From: Delphinapterus leucas
Taxonomy: Eukaryota > Chordata > Mammalia > Artiodactyla > Monodontidae
Direction: 5' to 3'
Assembly: GCF_002288925.2 (NCBI RefSeq)
Contig: NW_022098094.1
Location: 757,865-821,864, forward strand
DNA: 64,000 nt
In this document: positions 1 through 11,250 of the stretch, piece by piece
Layout of the letters: the number at the start of each line of letters is the position of its first letter
Position numbering within the stretch: position 1 is the first letter of the stretch
The notes under the pieces: generated by a model
What the model was told of the DNA's origin: nothing
Databases searched by the model: none
What the model saw: only the letters and a program-made list of their open reading frames with translations
Made by a program: the position numbers and the translations under genes

Positions 1-1
1 T

Positions 2-47
<46 letters not shown>

Positions 48-90
48 TTTCTTTCTTCTTTCTTTCTTTTCTTTCTTTCTTTCTCCCTTT
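1..90. repeat. (TTTC)n microsatellite
   Basis: The window opens inside a near-perfect TTTC tract that becomes irregular (TTCC, TTCTT, TCCC) after about position 45. It ends where recognisable L1 5' sequence begins near 96. The tract runs off the left edge, so its full length is unknown. Confidence 0.95.
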
Positions 91-579
91 TATTCTGAGC
101 CATGTGGATGACAGGCTTTTGATGCTCCAGCCAAGCGCCAGGGCTGTGCCTTTGCGGTGGGAGAGCCAAGTTCAGGGCATTGGTCCACAAGAGACCTCCA
201 TCTCAACGCCAAGACCCAGCTCCACTCAATGACCAGCAAACTACAGTGCTGGACACCCTATGCCAAACAACAAGCAAGACAGGAACACAACCCCATCCAT
301 TAGCAGAGAGGCTGATTAAAATCATAGTAAGGCCACAGGCACCCCAAAACACACCACCAGACATGGACCTGCCCACCAGAAAGACAAGATCCAGCCTCTT
401 CCACCAGAACACCGGCACTAGTCCCCTCCACCAGGAAGCCTACACAACCCAATGAACCAATATTAGCCACTGGGGACAGACACCAAAAACAATGGGAACT
501 ACTAACCTGCAGCCTGTGAAAAGGAGACCCCAAACACAGTAAGTTAAGCAAAAGGAGAAGACAGAGACACACAGAGCAG

Positions 580-1040
580 ATGAAGGAGCAAGGCAAAAAC
601 CCACCAGACCTAACCGATGAAGAGGAAATAGGCAGTCTACCTGAAAAAGAATTCAGAATAATGATAGTAAAGATGATCCAAAATCTTGCAAATAGAATGG
701 AGAAAATACAAGAAACGTTTAACAGGGACCTAGAAGAACTAAAGAGCAAACAAACAGTGATGAACAACACAATAACTGAAATTAAAACTCTCCAGAAGGG
801 ATCAATAGCAGAATAACTGAGGCAGAAGAACGGATAAGTGACCTGGAAGAAAAAATAGTGGAAATAACTACTGCAGAGCAGAATAAAGAAAAAAGAATGA
901 AAAGAATTGAGGACAGTCACAGAGACCTTCTGGGACAACATTAAACACACCAACATTTGAATTATTGGGGTCCCAGAAGAGGAAGAGAAAAAGAAAGGGA
1001 CTGAGAAAATATTTGAAGAGATTATAGTTGAAAATTTCCC
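580..1040 (+). pseudogene. L1 ORF1 (RNA-binding coiled-coil protein), N-terminal fragment
   Basis: The frame opens at 580 with MKEQGKNPP and continues with an acidic, lysine-rich heptad-like stretch (LPEKEFRIMIVKMIQNL, then NRDLEELKSKQT). This is typical of the coiled-coil half of L1 ORF1p, the trimeric RNA chaperone that packages L1 RNA. The frame breaks at a stop near 816. Homology continues in other frames (SDLEE-like, then the stretch encoding IIVENFP) up to 1040, where the SINE starts. The RRM and C-terminal domains are absent. The same region is present, antisense, in copy 2, which confirms the identity. Not functional. Confidence 0.85.
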
Positions 1041-1250
1041 GGGGCTTCCGTGGTGGCGCAGTGGTTGAGAGTCTGCCTGCTGATGCAGGGGACACGGGTT
1101 TGTGCCCCGGTCCGGGAAGATCCCACATGCTACGGAGAGGCTAGGCCCGTGAGCCATGGCCGCTGAGCCTGCACGTCCGGAGCCTGTGCTCTGCAATGGG
1201 AGAGGCCACAACAGTGAGAGACCCGCGTACCACAAAAAAGTAAAAAATAA
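1041..1250 (+). mobile_element. CHR-type tRNA-derived SINE (cetacean), copy A
   Basis: The sequence starts GGGGCTTCCGTGGTGGCGCA and runs through a tRNA-like head to an A-rich tail (about 1231-1250). The pol III B box at 1097-1107 reads GGTTTGTGCCC, with a T in place of the C of the usual GGTTC. It is about 85-90% similar by eye to the copy at 26201-26417. The L1 segments on its two sides are not adjacent in an intact L1 and no target-site duplication flanks it, so it marks a rearrangement. CHR SINEs are mobilised by L1 proteins and restricted to cetaceans, hippos and ruminants; this variant looks cetacean. Confidence 0.92.
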
Positions 1251-3395
1251 AGAGGATCATACACTATGATCAAGTGGGGTTTATCCCAGGAATGCAAGGA
1301 TTCTTTAATATATGCAAATCAATCAACGTGATACACCATATTAACAAATTGAAGGATAGAAACCATATGTTCTTCTCAATCGATGCAGAGAAAGCTTTTG
1401 ACAAAATTCAACACCCATTTATGATAAAAACCCTCCAGAAAGTAGGCATAGAGGGAACTTTCCTCAACATGATAAAGGCCATATATGACAAGCCCAGAGC
1501 CAACATGGTCCTCAATGGTGAAAAACTGAAACCATTTCCACTAAGATCAGGAACAAGACAAGACTGCCCACTCTCGCCACTATTATTCAACATAGTTTTG
1601 GAAGTTTTAGCCATAGCAATCAGAGAAGAAAAAGAAATAAAAGGAATCCCAATTGGAAAAGAAGTAAAGCTGTCATTGTTTACAGATGACATGATACTAT
1701 ACATAGAGAATCCTAAAGATGCTACCAGAAGACTACTAGAGCTAATCAATGAATTTGGTAAAGTAGCAGGATACAAAATTAATGCACAGAAATCTCTTGC
1801 ATTCCTATACCCTAATGATGAAAAATCTGAAAGTGAAATTAAGAAAACACTCTCATTTTACACTGCAACAAAAAGAATAAAGTATCTAGGAATAAACCTA
1901 CCTAAGGAGACCAAAGACCTGTATGCAGAAAATTATGACACTGATGAAAGAAATTAAAGATGATAGAAAGAGATGGAGAGATATACCATGTTCTTGTATT
2001 GGAAGAATCAACATTGTGAAAATGACTGTACTACCCAAAGCAATGTACAGATTCAATGCAATCCCTATCAAAGTACCACTGGCATTTTTCACAGAGCTAG
2101 AACAAAAAATTTCACAATTTGTATGGAAACACAAAAGACCCTGAGTAGCCCAAGCAATCTTGAGAAAGAAAAATGGAGCTGGAGGAATCAGACTCCTTGA
2201 CTTCAGACAATACTACAAAGCTACAGTAATCAAGACAGTATGGTACTGGAACAAAAACCAAAATATAGATCAATGGAACAGGATAGAAAGCCCAGAGATA
2301 AACCCACGCACATATGGTCACCTTATCTTTGGTAAAGGAGGCTAGAATATACAGTGGAGAAAAGATAGCCTCTTCAATAAGTGGTGCTGGTAAAACTGGA
2401 CAGCTACATGTAAAAGAATGAAATTAGAGCACTCCCTAACACCATACACAAAAATAAACTGAAAATTGATTAAAGACCTAAATGTAAGGCCAGACACTAT
2501 AAAACTTTTAGAGGAAAACATAGGCAGAACACTCTATGACATAAATCACAGCAAGGTCCTTTTTGACCTATCTCCTAGAGAAATGGAAATAAAAACAAAA
2601 ATAAACAAATGGGACCTAATGAAACAAAAGCTTTTGCACGGCAATGGAAACCATAAACAAGACAAAAAGACAACCCTCAGAATGGGAGAAAATATTTGCA
2701 AATGAAGCGACGGACAAAGGATTAATCTCCAATATTTACAAGCAGCGCATACAGCTCAATATCAAAAAAACAAACAACCCAATCCAAAAATGGACAGAAG
2801 ACTTAAATAGACATTTCTACAAAGATATACAGATTGCCAACAAACACATGAAAGATTGCTCAACATCATTAATCATTAGAGAAATGCAAATCAAAACTAC
2901 AATGAGATACCATCTCACACCAGTCAGAATGGCCATCATCAAAAAATCTACAAACAGTAAATGCTGGAGAGGGTGTGGAGAAAAGGGGGACCTTCTTGCA
3001 CTGTTGGTGGGGATGTAAATTGATACAGCCACTATGGAGAACAGTATGGAGGTTTCTTGAAAAACTAAAAGTAGAACTACCATATGACCCAGCAATCCCA
3101 CTACTGGGCATATACCTTGAGAAAACCATAATTCAAAAAGTCATGTACCACGATGTTCATTGCAGCTCTATTTATAATAGCCAGGACATGGAAGCAACCT
3201 ACGTGTCCATCGACAGATGAATGGATAAAGAAGATGTGGCACATATATACAATGGAATATTACTCAGTCATAAAAAGGAACGAAATTGAGTTGTTTGTAG
3301 TGAGGGGATGGACCTAGAGTCTGTCATACAGAGTGAAGTAAGTCAGAAAGAGAAAAACAAATACCGTATGCTAACACATATATATGGAATCCAAA
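1251..3395 (+). pseudogene. L1 ORF2 remnant (reverse transcriptase and C-terminal domain)
   Basis: Homology begins mid-RT at the motif [12 protein letters not shown] (about 1277) and continues to the ORF2 C-terminus near 3395. Open segments lie at 1274-1957, 1923-2144, 2160-2345, 2466-2705, 2644-3018 and 2975-3220 in shifting frames. Recognisable motifs are [11 protein letters not shown] (RT), [17 protein letters not shown], and the catalytic box [10 protein letters not shown], where L1 normally has F-A-D-D. Both aspartates are kept but Ala is replaced by Thr. A stop follows KHKRP near 2144. The cysteine-rich C-terminal region (CWRGCGEKG, then HCWWGC) is partly preserved. The endonuclease domain is missing. 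No protein could be made from this. Confidence 0.93.
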
Positions 3396-3756
3396 AAAAA
3401 GAAGAAAAAAAACATGGTTATGAAAAACCTAGGGGCAAGATGGGAATAAGGCGCAGACCTACTAGAGAATGGACTTGAGCATACAGGGAGGGTGAAGGGT
3501 AAGCTGGGACAACGTGAGAGAGTCGCATGGACATATATACACTACCAAACTTAAAATAAATAGCTAGTGGGAAGCAGCCGCCTAGCACAGGGAGATCAGC
3601 TAGGTGCTTTGTGACCACCTAGAGGGTTGGGATAGGGAGGGTGGAAGGGAGGGAGACGCAAGAGGGGGGATATACGGGGACATATGTATATGTATAACTG
3701 ATTCACGTTGTTATAAAGCAGAAACTAACACACCACTGTAAATTAATTATACTTCA

Positions 3757-3762
3757 ATAAAG
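3757..3762 (+). terminator. L1 polyadenylation signal AATAAA
   Basis: AATAAA lies just upstream of AGATGTTAAAAG and a run of eight A (3773-3780), the normal 3' terminus of this L1 type. The matching signal appears inverted in copy 2 at 43409-43414. Confidence 0.8.
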
Positions 3763-3780
3763 ATGTTAAAAGAAAAAAAA

Positions 3781-4960
3781 TTAATGGAAATAATATGTAA
3801 TTATGGAAAGGTTCAGGATGTAAGGATAATATTCAAAGGCAATTGCTTCCCTGTATAACCAGCAATGAGCAGTTGGAACTTGAAATTAAAAATACAATAC
3901 CACTTATGTTATCACCAAAAAATGGGATGTACTTAGTAATAAATCTAACAAAATATGTACAAGATCTATATGAGGAAAACTTCAAAACTCTGATAAAAAA
4001 AAGTTAAAGAAGAACTAGATAAATGGAGAGACATTCCATGTTCATTGGTAGAAAGACTCCACATTTTCCAGATATCAGCTATTCCCTACTTGATTTATAG
4101 ATTCAATGCTATCACTACAAAATCCCAGCAGTTGTTTTGTAGATATCAACAAACTGATTCTAAATTTTATGTGGAGAGGAAAAAGACCCAGAATAGGCAA
4201 CACAATACTGAAGGAGAGCAAAATTGGTGCCTTAGACTACTCAACTTCAAGACTTAGTTACAATGATAAAGACACTGCGGTATTGGCAAAAGAATAGATA
4301 TGTAGATCAATGGAACAGAATAGGGAGCCCATAAATATAGTTAATTGATCTTTTACAAAGGAGCAAAGGCAACGCAATGGAGAAAAGATGGTCTTTTCAA
4401 CAAGTGCTGCTGGAAAAACTGGACATCCACAATCAAACAAGTGAATCAAGACAGAAAACTTACACATTTCATAAAAATTGACTTAAAATGGATCACAGAT
4501 CTAAATGTAAAACAAAATTATACAACTTCTAGAAGATAACACTGAAGAAAACCTAAGTGACTTTGGATTTGGCAGTTACTGTATATGTAACAAAAAGCAC
4601 CATCCATTAAAGAAAAAATTGATGGTAGATTTCGTTAAAATTTGGAACTTCTGCTCTCAGCATATACTTTTGAGTGTATAAAACAGACAAGCCACAGACT
4701 AGAAGAAAATATTTTTAAAACACATATCTGGTTAAGGACTTCTATTCATAAAAGACAAAGAAATATTTAAACTCTGCAGTAAGAAAATAAGCATCTCAGT
4801 TAAAAAATGGGAAAAATCTGTATAGACACCACATCAAAGAAGGTATACAGGTGATAGACAAGCATCTGAAAAAAATGCTGAACATCATTTATCTTCTGGG
4901 AATTTCAAATTGAAACAATTAGATAGTACTATATAACCATTAGAATAGTCCACAACCCTG
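3781..4960 (+). mobile_element. Older L1 (L1M-type) ORF2 fragment
   Basis: Diverged L1 sequence in sense orientation directly follows copy 1. It matches the YLGINL / DLYEENF-like region, the TFHVHW-like segment at about 4030, [12 protein letters not shown] (4190-4240), QWRKDGLFNKCCWKNW (4374-4420), and the conserved ORF2 tail up to about 4960. It is much more decayed than copy 1 and has no 3'UTR left. The direct join to copy 1's A-tail suggests that copy 1 landed in or beside this older L1; its 5' part would lie left of the window. Confidence 0.75.
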
Positions 4961-5149
4961 ACTAATGGTATTGTTGCTGTATGTTTTAGTACTATGTTGT
5001 TATTTCTACCTGAAAATTTAGATTATTTTATGATTGTCAGTAGTAACTTTCTGATATTTAGATTTAAACATTTATTTACAAGCTTCATTGCCCACCATAT
5101 CATCTTACATCTAATTTTATCTTACATCTGTGTTTACATTCTTGATGAC

Positions 5150-6349
5150 TAAAGTATATTCTATTTGTTTTGTGAAAATCACCTTTTAAATTTTATTTTA
5201 AGAGAGTTTTGTTGAAAATAAACTTTTAGGTTGATAGCTTCCATTGCTTTTGATGAGAGGATACATTCAACTTTCTTGCTGTCTTTTTAAAGTATTCTTT
5301 GTTTAGTTTTGTCTTGTTGGAGTTCCTCTTTTAATGAGTATTCTTAATATCTTCTCTTTGTCTTTGGGGTTTATGTTTTTATGTATTTGAATGGTTTTTA
5401 TTTTTTCTGGTTTGGAATTCACTGAGATCTTGAACGTGAGTATTCACACTTATTAGACTTCTGGAAATGTCTTAGCCATTCTCTCTCTGAAGATTTTCTC
5501 TCCTCCAGCCTGTCCTTCAGAAACTCCAATTCACACTTTAGACTTCTTCCTCTGTTGTCTGTTTCTTAGTTGATCTGTCACTTTTTCAACCTTTTGTCTC
5601 TTTTCTGCCATTTAAAAAATTTTCAGATATAAATTGTATTTGTGTAATTATTTCTTCAACCAGTTCTAAACTCCTGTTATACCCATTGATTTTTTTTTCA
5701 TTCATTTTGTTTTTCAGGTCAGATTTTAGTCTTTAAATTGTTTTTTAAATGTTTTTCCTCTTGCTCTTTAATCTTGTTTTTAATAACCTCTTTAGCTTGC
5801 TTTCTTGTGTCTTGCGATTTTCTTTTTAACTGTAATCTCACCTTTCTTACAAGTTTATATGTGAGAATACTCTGCAGAGGAGGTTGAAGGGCTATTCCTC
5901 CAAAAGAATTTGCACTTTCTTTTATGTGTACCATAAACCTAGGGCAAGAATAAATTTCTTTAGGAGATGTTTTGTTTTCCACATAGGTGGTGTAAATTCA
6001 GAACTTAGTTTCATATGTTGGTTGGCTTGTCTTATGAATTCTAAGAGGTTATTTTATTTTTCCTCTAACCTGGGCCAAGGCCCTTTCCTGTTTTAATCTG
6101 TGGGTCAGGTTTGTCTCCAGAGCACCATTATACTGAGATGTAGATTCTAGGGTACTCTCAGACTCTGTCCCTTGGTCATGCCCCTTCTTTGTCTTCAGCT
6201 TTTAAATCAAAACTCATTTCACCAGGTTTTATCAGATATATAAGAGTGAAATGCAGATTCAATGTTTTGCTTTCTCTTGGATTCACGTTTTTACATTTGT
6301 TTTCATTTTTCAGAATGCCTCACTTTCTTGACAACTGAGTAATGTAATA

Positions 6350-6380
<31 letters not shown>

Positions 6381-6600
6381 TTAAATTTTCTTCCAGCATT
6401 TTTAGTTGTTTTAAGTGGAATTATTTTGTTCAGGGTATTTGAAAGGTGTCCTTTCTCCTCTACTTTTTGTCACCTTGTCTCTTTTCCTGAGCTTCCCATT
6501 CAAACTGGCCTGTCTTTCTTGGCATGGATCAGTGCTTTGCATTATTTCCTTTTTCCCTTGATCAAAATGAACCTTCCTAGCTTTTCCAGATAAGACACAT
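5150..6600 (-). mobile_element. Degraded L1M/HAL1-type ORF1 and 5' region
   Basis: T-rich sequence reads, in antisense, like the ORF1 coiled-coil and upstream region of old L1/HAL1 elements. Examples are the run TTCTCTCCTCCAGCCTG and the later TTTTTCAGGTCAGATTTTAGTC. On the minus strand 5719-5982 encodes a Lys/Gln-rich stretch (RKSQDTRKQAKEVIKNKIKE). Boundaries are soft and the family name is tentative. Confidence 0.5.
6345..6381. repeat. (TG)n microsatellite
   Basis: About 15 TG units, with one interruption (TGTGCGTG) at the left end, lie inside the old L1/HAL1-like block. Confidence 0.9.
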
Positions 6601-6649
6601 TAATATATACAATGAAATATGAGTAAAGATATCATTGTCATCATAAAAG

Positions 6650-6835
6650 AGAGAGCAGCCTAGATTAAAATCCTTGGGTTCAGTCATGTGCTTTTCAGGG
6701 CCCATTCATCTCCATGGAACTCTCTTCCACCCTTGTCTTTATAAAACTAAGGTATGAGGATCATAAGAGAGAATAGGTATGAAACTGCTTCATTATATGC
6801 AATTCACCCTACAAATATAAGCTATTATATTTTTT
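6650..6835 (+). mobile_element. MIR SINE, decayed
   Basis: The order of weak matches fits a sense MIR: TTGGGTTCAGTC near the tRNA B box, CATCTCC, AAACTAAGGTATGAGGATCAT, then ATATAAGCTATTAT at the end. Divergence is high. Confidence 0.45.
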
Positions 6836-8920
6836 CAACTAAAGATCTCATAGGCCCTAAAATGATATGAGCCAAAGCTGTAAGTAGTAGGGGCAATTTT
6901 AAGGAGTTATGTGAATTTGTGAGAAAACATTGTTTTTTCAAGGTCTTTTAGTCCCTCTCATAGGCAGTCTGTGGAATCTAAATGCCTTATTCTGCTTACT
7001 TATGTGTGTGTAGAGAACATGTTTTACACCATCAACACACCTGTCCTCCTGGATATTTGTAAATGGCAGCAATGGAAATCTCCTTTATAATGTGGCTTCT
7101 TCATCATCAGGACTGAAACGGAATCATAAACTGTAGTTAATTTCATTCTCATAATTTTTATGTAAGCAGGACAGCTGCTCAGCATGATTTTTCCTGTTGC
7201 TTTTCAATTTATGGTACATATGATAAAACAAATTTGGAAGTAGAGGCCAAGAGGCTAGTGGATGAACTTTATGAAATTTAATTTAACTGTGTCAGGGGAT
7301 AATATTTCATTGGAACATTTTAAGTCTCAAAGACATCCCCTTCAAGCCAGGTATGAGTTTCCCAACCTGGTTTATGATCAATATTTAAAATAAACTGTAA
7401 AAAAAATTATTTGGAAAGCTTGTGTGTAGATCCTCTTTATGTTCTTATAGGTAACATGTGTTTGGGAAGAGGATGGATTCTGTTTTTATAAACCCATTAC
7501 TTAGGTTGCCCATTTTGATACTGAAGTTTAATTTTTCAAAGAAAATATTCTACTGTTAAGAAATAGAATATTCAAATGTACCAACATTAATATTTTGCAG
7601 AAAAACTAATCTCTTTTACTACTAGGTTGCATGTTAAAATATAGGAAAGTCTACAACCCAGAATATTGAAGCTAAAGAAACAAAGTCATTTGTTCAGGTG
7701 TACAAATGAAATTTCATCTAACAATGGAATTAATTATATTTTGGCTTGACAAATTATAAATACGTGACTTCCATTTCTTGTATCTGTAAATAGTGAATGA
7801 AAATGGGAAGGATGTAGTGGTTAGAAATCAGATTAGACCACTAATTCTTTTCCTTGAAGCATTTTCAGAAAACAGAGTTTACATCATTCATAGTGTTTAA
7901 AATGCCAAGGAACAGCCAAACTTCGATGTCAGCTGGCCTCTTAACACCTGGTTTTTAACCACATCTCTTTTTTGTTTTTCTGGTAGAATAATAAGCATTT
8001 TGAAATTCAGAAAGCTTCATTCCATGAATTTTAGCTGTGGGTAGATCTCAGAATACTGATGATAAAGTGTGCTGAGAAATTACATTAACTTCAGGGTTCT
8101 GTGACTTATCTTCCTTTCCAAAAGAATTGCATCTTTAATTACTATTTGTTCAGAACACTTTAAACATTTTAGTAGTAGAGCAAGAAGGCCAATTGATAGG
8201 GAAAATATCTCAATCTATGTCCCATTTCCAGGAGACATAAGATCATCATTCAGATTTAAAGTGAGAAAACATTCTTTAACCAGGAGCCAACAGCAACATC
8301 TGTGCACAGCTAATCCTGAACCTGCACCAACTCTTTTCCATATTTTAGAGTGTGCACATTTCCTCTCATCTTGTTTTTCATTTCATAGTCTCCTGCAGCC
8401 AAGCACAGTCAGAAGGACTACTTTGTAATCATTCTGATTTATCTGTAAGCAGGATGTTTGGAAAATCCCTTAAGAACTCATCCTCATAGATTTGTAGCTC
8501 AATTAAGCGGATTCAATTAGTCTAGATAGACTGGCTGAAGAGCATATAAGCTCAAATCCCAAAAGATACTAGGATCTCATGCAGTTTATTATTTTAAAAT
8601 GGCTCATTTCCTTACACTGATACATTTTCTTCAAAACATTTGGAAAGGAAATGACATATGTAAGGAATGCTATAACTACAGTTGAATTTTGCAGCCTCCA
8701 ATTTTCTCTACATACTGTCTTTCAGGACCATGGGTGTAGTTTAATACACATTTAATATCATCATTATTAGATGCCTAAAAGACTGAAACTTTTTAAACTC
8801 ATTCTAGTCATATGACAAAGAGAGAAACTCAGGTGTCTGAACGCACTTTGGTTACCACCACCCCAAAGATTTCCAGGGTACATAAAAATAATGGGAAGTA
8901 ATGAGTCCTTGAGAGCATGT
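6836..8920. other. Unrecognised AT-rich DNA
   Basis: I see no gene, clear repeat or long open frame here. Text such as 8160-8560 has normal base composition and could be unique or very old repeat sequence. Confidence 0.5.
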
Positions 8921-8924
8921 CTGG

Positions 8925-9178
8925 TCCCAGACACAGTGGTGATTTTTATATGCTTTACTGAATATAATTCTCAACACTACCCTATGAGGAAGGTCCCAAA
9001 AGAAAAAATGGCTGAGATATTTTTTAAAAAATGTAAGTGGGAGAGAGAGAGAAGGCAAAGAGGAGTGGACAGCTATTAATGTAGCATATCAAACAAGTCA
9101 TCCAAGGTCACATGGCTAGTAGAATAGCCAGATATGTGGTTTGTCTGACAGCAAAACCTATACACGCTCTTACTATAT
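8925..9178 (-). mobile_element. MIR SINE (antisense) with a short purine-rich insertion
   Basis: The segment reads CAATTCTCAACACTACCCTATGAGGAAGG-like MIR core, then is interrupted by AGTGGGAGAGAGAGAGAAGG (about 9036-9060). It resumes with CATCCAAGGTCACATGGCTAGTAGAATAGCCA, the antisense of the MIR tRNA-side half. Confidence 0.7.
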
Positions 9179-10140
9179 CCTAGGGACTGTGAAAGAGACT
9201 GATGAGATTACCTTTTGGAAACACAGCAAGAACTATTTCCCCACCGCCCTCGAAGTCAGAGATGGTCATCCACCTGAGCTCTGGCCTGGGGAATGTTAGC
9301 ATTTCATGGTCAGGCCACCAAACCTTTCTCACAGAGTCCTCACCCTCTCTTTCCCTATCTGAAGGCTGAAGGAAGGACTCGGGGTCACAGGAGAGAGCAG
9401 CAGCACACAATAGAGGGGTCTGGGTCTCTGGAACATCACAAGGGAGGCTGTCCTGGAGACACTGCCTGAAGAGCCACATGAGCAGGAAGGAAACGTGTAT
9501 TGGGCGAAGCTGCCGGGAGCGTCTGTTAGAGCAGTTGGCTCGTGTGGCCCTTGCAGACCCATGTAGGTAGAGCAGCTTTGTACCTCCCCACCTCCTCTGG
9601 CCGTATTGCCACCCCAACAAACACTACCAGTGTGTGAGCCTGTCTCACAGAACAGTGCCTCCATCCCTGAAGACTGAATCCTGAAAATATCATACCGGGA
9701 GGCATGTCAAGGAAAGGCTATAGGGCTTTAGCCTTCAGCAAATCCTGCTGCCTACAGATGGGTCGATCCTGTGTGCATTCCATTACAATTTCTGTCAATG
9801 TTTTAAAAGACAAATACTAAGAAAAATAAGGTGACCAGTCTATTTTATCCTAAAAAGTGTATTATGCATGGACGCAAGCAGGATGTACCATTATTTATTA
9901 TTAAATGTAAGGCTGTGAGAGAGAATAAACTCTTTCCCCACCTTCCCAAATGCAGAAAAACATTTCTAATCTCTGTGGAAAAGCTAGAGAAACAGACGTC
10001 TCCAAAGAGAGTGCCAATGAAAACTTCACCTCCTCGTAGATTTCTGTAATTGCAGACCTGGAGTTGAGTTCCCAGGCCAGTAAATTATAATACCCACAGC
10101 ATGATAACGTCTCCTTGCTGCTGTCATGGTTATTAATACA
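9179..10140. other. Unrecognised region, relatively GC-rich at 9230-9660
   Basis: The block 9180-9664 is richer in G+C than its surroundings and keeps two overlapping minus-strand open frames of 146 and 111 codons. A donor-like sequence occurs on the minus strand at about 9345 (AGAGG|GTGAGG). I recognise no protein motif and no repeat family. Other frames of similar length in this window run through microsatellites, so length alone is weak evidence of coding. Confidence 0.4.
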
Positions 10141-10144
10141 GTTA

Positions 10145-10345
10145 CTATTGAGAATTCTATTAGCTGCGTGCTTGACTAAAGATGTGAGTTTATCTTCACA
10201 ACATCCCTGGAAGGCAGACAGGTGATGACTTTTATTAACACCATTTTAGTGATGGAGGAACCAGAAAAGAGAAATGCAAAGGCATTTCCCAGCATATTAC
10301 AACAAATCTAAAGCAGATTGAAGTTTGGAACTCAAAGTATTTCGA
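10145..10345 (-). mobile_element. MIR SINE (antisense)
   Basis: The order is TCTTCACAACATCCCTGGAAGGCAGA, ACACCATTTTAGTGATGGAGGAACC, then degraded GGCATTTCCCAGC. It matches the MIR core and flanking halves. Confidence 0.7.
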
Positions 10346-10789
10346 TTGTTAGTATATACTTAAGCAATGATTCACACTCATTGTACAACAGGGACTGAAT
10401 CCCTGTTGTGGAGAAAGATTTTCTCCAAGGTCAAAAGAGAAAGATCTTAATGGCCTTGGTGGTAGACTTTAAAGACTTTATGACTTATTTATGATTTATT
10501 TATGTGTATAGGCATGTCCTAATAGGGCTGTTACTGTGATTGAGAAGAAGGATCAGCTTGACACAGATTTCCTACAAAGGACATTTCAATATTGATCTAT
10601 TAAGGATAGATAGAAATAGAAATGTTCCCCGATCTTCACAGCATATCCTTGTGAGTTTATTTCTGTTTATTTCTGCACTGGAAAGACTTAGCATAGTAAG
10701 TTGGAATTGTTCAAGGCAAGGAAGCACTGCCAGAGGTACACTTAACACTCACTGTCCCCTGACCCTGTGCTGTTTCAGAAGCTTGCTGT
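10346..10789. other. Unrecognised DNA
   Basis: No feature is supported. A direct repeat GGGACTGAATCCCTGTTG-like self-complementary stretch lies at about 10390-10410. Confidence 0.4.
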
Positions 10790-11250
10790 GCATATCATGT
10801 AAAAGTCATCCTCTTTAGTTAGCGATTCCTTCCCTGTCTTTTCTGATGCGTGCTCCTGCCATGTACAAACGTTCTAAACTCTAAGTGGATCACCCTATGT
10901 CTTAACCCACAAGCTCCTTGAAACTACTCTCGTCTTCACACATTTAATTATGTTTATTCCATCCACTTGGAAAAACTTTGCCTTCCTGTTAACCTGTATG
11001 TCAGAGTCCCTTTTCATCCTTAAAATGCTTGCTTTGAAATACTTCAGCTTCTCTGGAATCCCAAAATTACCTTTGTGGAGGTCATTCGCTTCCTCTCTTG
11101 CTTCTCATGGATTTATCAATGGCTTGTGAAGCCTTGGAACATAAAACCTGTCATGTTCAGTGTTTTATTTGTTCATTTTTATTGTCCATGAGAACTAGCA
11201 TTGTGTTTTGTATGTAGCAAATGTTCAATAAGCACTTCTCTTGTTTAGCC
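10790..11250 (+). mobile_element. L2 LINE 3' region
   Basis: The text TTCCTTCCCTGTCTTTTCTGATG, ACCCACAAGCTCCTTGAA and, at the end, TTTGTATGTAGCAAATGTTCAATAAGCA matches the diagnostic L2 3' end (CATAGTAGGTGCTCAATAAATG-like). It is in sense orientation. Confidence 0.65.

Larger units (their letters stand above)
96..3780 (+). mobile_element. L1 retrotransposon copy 1, internally deleted
   Basis: This is a cetartiodactyl-type L1 in sense orientation. It contains 5'UTR-like sequence (about 96-579), an ORF1 N-terminal fragment, a CHR SINE, an ORF2 remnant from the reverse transcriptase onward, and a 3'UTR ending in AATAAA (3757-3762) plus a short A-run. The rest of ORF1, the whole endonuclease domain and the start of the RT are missing. 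Comparison with copy 2 at 43395-48364 shows that about 2.1 kb is absent at the SINE. Frameshifts and stops throughout ORF2 show it is dead. No clean target-site duplication is seen; the 5' edge abuts a TTTC microsatellite. Confidence 0.93.

Noticed and set aside
300..1235. A 311-codon open frame on the minus strand
   Set aside because: It is the antisense of L1 5'UTR/ORF1 plus the SINE; it crosses a retrotransposon junction and has no protein-like features of its own.
1041..1250. Possible tRNA gene because of the tRNA-like head and B box
   Set aside because: It is the 5' part of a CHR SINE with an A-tail, not a free tRNA; the same holds for 26201-26417.
9180..9664. 146- and 111-codon minus-strand frames that might be a gene
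   Set aside because: No motif, no convincing acceptor and an unremarkable donor; kept only as an unrecognised GC-richer block.
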